DNA from: Patulibacter americanus DSM 16676
Lineage (GTDB): Bacteria; Actinomycetota; Thermoleophilia; Solirubrobacterales; Solirubrobacteraceae
Length of the DNA: 64,000 bases
NCBI RefSeq assembly: GCF_000420025.1
Contig: NZ_ATUD01000017.1
Span: forward strand, 1 to 64,000
Direction of reading: 5' to 3'
A program made the position numbers and the translations under genes. Shown one piece after another: positions 59,788 to 64,000 of the stretch. The notes beneath the pieces are model-generated. The model was not told where the DNA came from. It was given only the letters and a program-made list of their open reading frames with translations, and did not search any database. Position 1 is the first letter of the stretch; every line of letters starts with the position of its first letter.

Positions 59788-61278
59788 TCAGCCCGCGACG
59801 CGGCGGGCGGTCTCCGTCAGCAGCCGCACGCCCCAGCCGCTGGGCCCCTTGCCCAGGTACTTGCGCGGCAGGTCGTGCGAGAGGGCGGCCATGTCGACGT
59901 GCGCCCACGGCACGTCGCCCGTGAACCGCTCGAGGAACGCCGCGCCCTGGATGGCGTGCGCGACCCGGCCGCCGCTGTTGGTCATGTCCGCCAGGCGGCT
60001 CTTGAGCAGCTCCCGGTGCTCGTCCTCCAGCGGCAGCGCCCACACGCGCTCGCCCGTCGCCTCGCCCGCGGCGCGCAGCTCGCCCAGCCACGTCTCGTCG
60101 CGACCCATGAGCCCGCCGTGCGAGGTGCCCAGCGCCGTGACGACGCCGCCGGTGAGCGTCGCGATGTCGACCAGGCGCTCCGCGCCGAGCTCGAGGGCGT
60201 AGGTCAGCGCGTCGGCGAGCACCAGGCGGCCCTCGGCGTCGGTGTTCGTGATCTCGACGGAGGTGCCGTTCTTCGCGACGAACACGTCGTCCGGCTTCAT
60301 CGCGGAGCCGTCGACCAGGTTCTCCGTGGCGCCGACGACCGCGACGACCCGGACCGGCAGCCGCAGGCGGGCGATGGCCTCCATCGCCCCCAGCACCGCG
60401 GCGCCGCCCGACATGTCGAAGCGCATCGTGCGCATGGAGAGCGGCGGCTTGAGCGAGTAGCCGCCCGTGTCGTGGGTGACGGCCTTGCCGACGAGCCCGA
60501 GGAGCGGGCCCGAGGCGCCCGGCCCGTCGTAGCGGGCGACGATGAGCGCCGGCGGCTGCGTGCTGCCGTGCGAGACCGCGCCGAAGAGGCCCATGCCGCG
60601 CCGGCGCAGCGCGCCGATGCCGATCTCGACCTCGACCGTCAGCCCCTCGACCTCGTCGCCCAGCGCGAGCGCCCGGCCGGCGAGGGCGCGCGGCGTCAGC
60701 ACGTTGGAGGGCAGCTGCTGGAGCACCCGGGCGTGGTTCTGCGCGGCGCCGACGGTGGCCCCCGCGACGACCGCCGCGGCCGTAGCCGCGTCGGGCGCCG
60801 TGCCTCCGGGCGCGGCGACCTGCACGGCCGGGGTGGCGGGCTCGTCCGGCTCTCCCGGGTCCGCGTCGGCACGGCCGCGGACCTTGGCGGGTTCGTGGAG
60901 CGCGACGGCCGCGATCGCCGCGACGGCGCCGGCACCCTCGGGGTCGTCGAGGACGAGGCGGACCGTCGACGCGCGCAGCCCGCGGGCGTGGCGCAGCGCC
61001 GCGCCGTACGCCGCGCGGCGGTCCTCGTCCGTGCGCGGCTCGCGCGTGCCCAGGCCGGCGAGGATCCAGCGCACGCCGTCCTCGTCGTGGGTGTGGGCGA
61101 CCGCGCCCAGCCGCGGGCGCGCCTCGCCGCGCTCCACCAGCCGCGCCAGCGCGGCGGCGGGCGCACCGTCGGGCAGGCCGACGGGGCCGTCCGCGGCGAG
61201 CCCGACGACGATCGCGTCCGGCGCGGGGGAGGACGGGTCCACGGGCTGGACGGTGGGCGGCGCGGCGGTGTCGGTCAC
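59788..61278 (-). CDS. pepA: Leucyl aminopeptidase (M17 family)
   Basis: A 496-residue cytosolic M17 aminopeptidase, a hexameric two-metal enzyme releasing N-terminal amino acids. Marks: LLGLVGKAVTHDTGGYSLKP (metal Lys and Asp), AVVGATENLVDGSAMKPDD, the signature NTDAEGRLVLADALTYA, and IATLTGGVVTALG. The N-terminal 150 residues are a normal but diverged macro-like domain. Start GTG 61278 is fixed by TACCCT 7 nt upstream on the - strand. Divergent from the second thiolase gene. Confidence 0.94.
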   Translation of the reverse strand: MTDTAAPPTVQPVDPSSPAPDAIVVGLAADGPVGLPDGAPAAALARLVERGEARPRLGAVAHTHDEDGVRWILAGLGTREPRTDEDRRAAYGAALRHARGLRASTVRLVLDDPEGAGAVAAIAAVALHEPAKVRGRADADPGEPDEPATPAVQVAAPGGTAPDAATAAAVVAGATVGAAQNHARVLQQLPSNVLTPRALAGRALALGDEVEGLTVEVEIGIGALRRRGMGLFGAVSHGSTQPPALIVARYDGPGASGPLLGLVGKAVTHDTGGYSLKPPLSMRTMRFDMSGGAAVLGAMEAIARLRLPVRVVAVVGATENLVDGSAMKPDDVFVAKNGTSVEITNTDAEGRLVLADALTYALELGAERLVDIATLTGGVVTALGTSHGGLMGRDETWLGELRAAGEATGERVWALPLEDEHRELLKSRLADMTNSGGRVAHAIQGAAFLERFTGDVPWAHVDMAALSHDLPRKYLGKGPSGWGVRLLTETARRVAG

Positions 61279-61285
61279 GCCACGC

Positions 61286-61291
61286 AGGGTA
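61286..61291 (-). promoter_or_regulatory. -10 box of pepA, leaderless
   Basis: On the - strand TACCCT ends 7 nt before the GTG start at 61278. Confidence 0.45.
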
Positions 61292-61462
61292 CGAGCCCCG
61301 CCCGCGGCGCCCGTGGGGCCTGGCCGGAGGAGCGCGGGTCCCGCCGATCCCTGCCCGCCCCGGACCGGCGCTGCGCGCGCCGCCCGTGCCGGCCGGACGG
61401 ACCCTGCGGGGCGCCCCCAATACACTTCCTACCCTCCGTAGGCGAGAGAGGACAGCACCACC

Positions 61463-62638
61463 ATGGCCAAGACCGTCATCCTGGGTTCCGCCCGCACACC
61501 CGTCGGCAAGCTGGGGGGTGGGCTCTCCACCGTCAAGCCCGTCGACCTCGGCGGCGTCGCGATCACCGGCGCGCTCGAGCGGGCCGGCGTCGCGCCGGAC
61601 CAGATCCAGCACGTCGTGATGGGGCACGTCATTCAGGCCGGCCAGGGGCAGATCACCGCCCGCCAGGCCCAGATCGCGGCCGGGATCCCGAACCACGTCC
61701 CCTCCGAGACGATCAACAAGGTCTGCACGTCGAGCATCCGCTCCGCGGCGATCGTCGACCTGCACGTGCGCGCCGGCGAGTACGGCGTGGCCGTGGCCGG
61801 CGGCATGGAGTCCATGTCGCTCGCCCCGTACCTGCTGCCCAACGCGCGCTTCGGCTACCGCATGGGCGACGCGAAGACGCTCGACTCGATGGTCCTCGAC
61901 GGCCTGACGAACGCGTTCACGCACCGCCAGATGTACGACGAGACCTCCGAGGTCTCCGACGCGCACGGCTGGTCCCGCGAGGAGCTCGACCGCTGGGCGC
62001 TGCGCTCGCAGGACAACGCGATCGCCGCCCAGGACGCGGGGCGGCTGGCCGAGGAGATCGTCCCCGTGACGGTCAAGGGCCGCAAGGGCGACACGATCGT
62101 CGACACGGACGAGGGCCCCCGCCGCGGCACCTCGCTCGAGGCGCTCGCCAAGCTGCCCGGCCTCACGAAGGGCGGCACCCACACGGCCGGCAACTCGCCG
62201 GGCGTGAACGACGGCGCCGGCGCGCTCGTCCTGGCGTCGGACGCCTGGGCCGCCGAGAACGGCCGCGAGGTCCTCGGCGAGATCGTCTCCTTCGGCGCCG
62301 CCGCGGGTGCGTTCGACAACCTGCTGACGACCCCGGGCAAGGCCTCCGCCATCGCCCTGGAGAAGGCGGGCCTGAAGGCGTCCGACATCGACGTGTGGGA
62401 GATCAACGAGGCGTTCTCCTCCGTCGCCCTGAACACGATCAAGGACCTCGGCATCGACGAGGACCGCGTGAACGTCAACGGCGGCGCCGTCGCCCTCGGC
62501 CACCCGCTCGGCGCCTCGGGCGCGCGCATCATGGGCGCCGTACTCCTCGAGCTGCGCCGCCGCGGCGGCGGCTACGGCATCGCCACGGCGTGCTCCGGCA
62601 CGGGCCAGGGCGACGCCGTGCTGATCAAGGTCGGCTGA
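61463..62638 (+). CDS. Acetyl-CoA acetyltransferase (thiolase II-like)
   Basis: A 391-residue thiolase of the acetoacetyl-CoA type. Nucleophilic Cys88 in NKVCTSSIRS, NEAFSSVALN, the GGAVALGHPLGASGARIM block with His347, and Cys377 in ACSGTGQGDAVL. The GASGARI block and length favour the condensing/AtoB-PhaA group over FadA. It would make acetoacetyl-CoA for ketone body, polyhydroxybutyrate or mevalonate-type use, or degrade acetoacetyl-CoA. The ATG at 61463 has GAGAGAGGA (61444-61452) as ribosome binding site, and a TACCCT at 61428-61433 as -10, so it is leadered. It differs from the operator-controlled thiolase at 2775. Confidence 0.93.
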   Translation: MAKTVILGSARTPVGKLGGGLSTVKPVDLGGVAITGALERAGVAPDQIQHVVMGHVIQAGQGQITARQAQIAAGIPNHVPSETINKVCTSSIRSAAIVDLHVRAGEYGVAVAGGMESMSLAPYLLPNARFGYRMGDAKTLDSMVLDGLTNAFTHRQMYDETSEVSDAHGWSREELDRWALRSQDNAIAAQDAGRLAEEIVPVTVKGRKGDTIVDTDEGPRRGTSLEALAKLPGLTKGGTHTAGNSPGVNDGAGALVLASDAWAAENGREVLGEIVSFGAAAGAFDNLLTTPGKASAIALEKAGLKASDIDVWEINEAFSSVALNTIKDLGIDEDRVNVNGGAVALGHPLGASGARIMGAVLLELRRRGGGYGIATACSGTGQGDAVLIKVG

Positions 62639-62652
62639 GAGGGGGGGGACCG

Positions 62653-62683
62653 GGCCCCGCCCCGAGCTTCTCGGGCCGGGGCC
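62653..62683 (+). terminator. Terminator after the second thiolase gene
   Basis: GGCCCCGCCCCGA (62653-62665), loop GCTTC, TCGGGCCGGGGCC (62671-62683); 12 of 13 pairs match. It sits directly before the -10 box of the HAD gene. Confidence 0.65.
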
Positions 62684-62695
62684 GCGGTCGGCCGC

Positions 62696-62701
62696 TAGGG
62701 T
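62696..62701 (+). promoter_or_regulatory. -10 box of HAD-IB gene, leaderless
   Basis: TAGGGT ends 7 nt before the GTG at 62709; no ribosome binding site intervenes. Confidence 0.45.
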
Positions 62702-62708
62702 CCGGCGC

Positions 62709-63596
62709 GTGCCCGCCGACGAGCCGCAGACCCCGCCCGTCCCGGACGGCCGCTCGTCGTCGACGGGCGTGCACGCCCCGTCCGCAGCGCCGTCGCCGGC
62801 CCAGCCCGCCGGGGGCGGTCCGTCCGGACCGCGCGCGGGGGTCTTCTTCGACCTCGACAAGACGCTCGTCGCCGGGTCCTCCGGGTTCCACTGGGCGCGC
62901 GCCGCGGCCGCGCACGGGCTCATCACCCGCCGACGGCTCGCCGCGGACGGCTGGGAGAACCTGAAGTTCCGGCTCCACGGCTCGACGGACGAGACCACCC
63001 GCAAGGTGTGGGACCGCGCCGGCGCCTTCCTCGCCGGCCAGCGGGTGCGCGACTTCGAGCGGCTCACGCCCCGCGTGCTCGCGGGCGTGCTCCCGCGGCT
63101 CTACCCCGAGATGCTGCGGATCGCGTGGGAGCACCAGGACGCCGGCCGGCCGATCTACATCGTGACCGCGTCGACCCAGGACACGGCCGAGATGATCGCC
63201 CACGTCCTCGCCTTCGACGGGGGCGTCGGCGCGCCGCTCGAGGTGCGGGACGGCCGCTACACCGGACGCCTCTCGGGCCCCATGACCTACCGGGAGGGCA
63301 AGGTCGCGGCCCTGCGGCGCCTGGCCGAGCGCGACGGCCTCGACCTCGCCGCCTCCTGGGCCTACTCCGACTCGGAGTCCGACCTGCCGATGCTGCGGGC
63401 CGTCGGGCACCCCGTCGCGGTCAACCCCGACCGCGAGCTCGCGCGCGTGGCGGCGCAGGAGGGCTGGGACGTCGTGCGGCTCGAGCGGCTCGGCTCCCAC
63501 CTCAAGACCGCGGTCGCCCTCGCGGCGGTCGGCGCGCTCGGCGGCCTCGGCCGCGCGGCGGCCACGCGTACCGCCGGCGCCCGCCGCCGCGCCTGA
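62709..63596 (+). CDS. HAD-IB family phosphatase
   Basis: A 295-residue HAD superfamily subfamily IB hydrolase. Motif I GVFFDLDKTLVAGSSG (nucleophilic Asp and general acid Asp), motif II IYIVTASTQDTAE, motif III with Lys in YREGKVAALRRL, and motif IV WAYSDSESDLPMLRAVGHPVAVNPDREL. The IB cap is helical. The group includes phosphoserine phosphatases and lipid-phosphate hydrolases; the C-terminal helix-rich tail and Pro/Ser-rich N-tail are additions. Substrate unknown. Start GTG 62709 is chosen from the -10 spacing; domain starts near residue 44. Confidence 0.88.
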   Translation: MPADEPQTPPVPDGRSSSTGVHAPSAAPSPAQPAGGGPSGPRAGVFFDLDKTLVAGSSGFHWARAAAAHGLITRRRLAADGWENLKFRLHGSTDETTRKVWDRAGAFLAGQRVRDFERLTPRVLAGVLPRLYPEMLRIAWEHQDAGRPIYIVTASTQDTAEMIAHVLAFDGGVGAPLEVRDGRYTGRLSGPMTYREGKVAALRRLAERDGLDLAASWAYSDSESDLPMLRAVGHPVAVNPDRELARVAAQEGWDVVRLERLGSHLKTAVALAAVGALGGLGRAAATRTAGARRRA

Positions 63597-63650
63597 CGGG
63601 TGGGGCCCGGCCCGTCGTCCAGTGGCGGGGCCCGTCACACACGCTTCGTC

Positions 63651-63656
63651 TACCCT
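63651..63656 (+). promoter_or_regulatory. -10 box upstream of the c-di-AMP riboswitch
   Basis: TACCCT would place the transcript start near 63664, just before the riboswitch. Confidence 0.45.
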
Positions 63657-63672
63657 TCGACGTTCCATAACC

Positions 63673-63813
63673 CAGGCCGAGTCCTCGACGCACGTCGTCG
63701 GGGAGCGGGGGACCCATTGATCGCCGCGAGGCGGTCGGGGGCGAATCGCCGGAGCACTCCGGTGTAGCGCAGTCTCAAAGCGCGAGCCCGTCAGCTAACC
63801 CCGTAGGCGCGAG
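63673..63813 (+). ncRNA. Cyclic di-AMP riboswitch (ydaO/yuaA family)
   Basis: Consensus segments appear in order: GGCCGAGTCC, GGGGAGCGGGGGACCCA, GGGGGCGAATCGCCGGAG, and the strongly conserved GCCCGTCAGCTAACCCCG followed by GTAGGCGCGAGAG. These are the ydaO core motifs found ahead of cell-wall hydrolase and resuscitation-factor genes in actinobacteria. When c-di-AMP is abundant such elements turn expression off. It lies just before the exported protein gene at 63832. Confidence 0.92.
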
Positions 63814-63831
63814 AGACGAAGGACGGTCCCC

Positions 63832-64000
63832 GTGAGCCAGACTCGCGAACAGGACTCCACCACCCGGTGGGGTCACAGCCTGCGCGCGTCGCAGGCCCGC
63901 CGCGCCGCGGCAGCCCGCGTGCGCCGATGGAGCCGACGACGGCGCATCACCGCCACGACGATGGTCGTGGCCGCCCTCGGCATGGGCGGCGTGGCCACCG
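63832..64000 (+). CDS. Exported protein, N-terminus only (cut by window end)
   Basis: Only the first 56 codons lie in the window. The start is GTG 63832, with AAGGA (63819-63823) 8 nt upstream. The N-terminus is basic (RRAAAARVRRWSRRRR) then hydrophobic (ITATTMVVAALGMGGVAT), a long signal peptide. Because it follows a ydaO-type riboswitch, it is likely a peptidoglycan-active protein (NlpC/P60, LysM, or Rpf type), but the catalytic part is outside the window. Confidence 0.75.
   Translation, partial: MSQTREQDSTTRWGHSLRASQARRAAAARVRRWSRRRRITATTMVVAALGMGGVAT

Noticed and set aside
56636..63067. An uninterrupted 2143-codon frame on the - strand, and a 1931-codon frame on the + strand over nearly the same region
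   Set aside because: They run antisense or out of frame through phoX, pepA, the second thiolase and HAD genes, have Arg/Pro/Ala-dominated products without domains, and are the expected by-product of very high GC content, where stop codons are rare.

Overview
The window is one contiguous stretch of very GC-rich (roughly 73-75 %), densely coded chromosomal DNA. It has no insertion sequences, prophage, CRISPR array, tRNA or rRNA that I could find. Gene content points to an actinobacterium: OpcA beside Zwf, an EthA/EthR-type pair, a Get3-like ATPase pair resembling Rv3679/Rv3680, a YibE/F-type membrane protein, and a c-di-AMP riboswitch in front of an exported protein. A deep-branching class such as Thermoleophilia (Solirubrobacterales, Patulibacter-like) fits best, but that placement is inference from gene content and base composition, not a search result.

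Layout. 1-7.2 kb (mostly + strand): a Fur/PerR-type regulator, acyl-CoA dehydrogenase, a membrane-anchored minimal metalloprotease, a 3-ketoacyl-CoA thiolase behind a palindromic operator, a lipoprotein, a phosphofructokinase with pyrophosphate-type residues, and UDP-GlcNAc 2-epimerase. 7.2-16.8 kb (- strand): a tight run ROK kinase - pgi - gnd - zwf - opcA - GH15 hydrolase (trehalase-like) - pgl, then a histidine phosphatase. This is a near-complete route from trehalose or glucose through the oxidative pentose phosphate branch. 16.9-23.5 kb: an NAD(P)-binding protein, an unknown membrane protein, GlpX, an RlpA-like exported protein, a histone-H1-like basic protein beside a GC-rich tandem repeat, and the principal sigma factor. 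23.5-29.9 kb: an HxlR regulator, a Tat-exported amidase, a YibE/F membrane protein ending in six histidines next to a Fur/Zur-type regulator, and an unknown protein with a HEPN-like region and acidic repeats. 29.9-34.8 kb: a Get3/ArsA-like ATPase pair divergent from an overlapping parA-ftsZ gene pair. 34.9-38.7 kb: gamma-glutamyltransferase and unknown proteins. 38.7-48.7 kb: divergent ethR/ethA, a PucR-type regulator, then GMC oxidoreductase - Baeyer-Villiger monooxygenase - alpha/beta hydrolase, epoxide hydrolase and an EamA exporter, apparently a catabolic module. 48.7-64 kb: GNAT and LON-domain proteins, photolyase, a TPP-riboswitch-controlled SDR, two divergent methyltransferases, a LbH acyltransferase, a GT-C-like membrane protein, PhoX behind a PHO-box-like repeat, leucyl aminopeptidase, a second thiolase, a HAD-IB phosphatase, and a c-di-AMP riboswitch leading an exported protein cut by the window end.

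Two things stand out globally. Many single genes have a TANNNT -10 hexamer only 6-8 nt before the start codon and no ribosome binding site, so leaderless transcription seems common and helps fix starts. Operon-internal genes instead overlap by 1-10 nt (ATGA, GTGA, TGATG). The most unusual arrangements are parA-ftsZ translational coupling with a ~100-residue FtsZ N-terminal extension, the all-in-one glucose/pentose-phosphate operon, the alcohol-ketone-ester cascade operon, and a TPP riboswitch ahead of a lone short-chain dehydrogenase.
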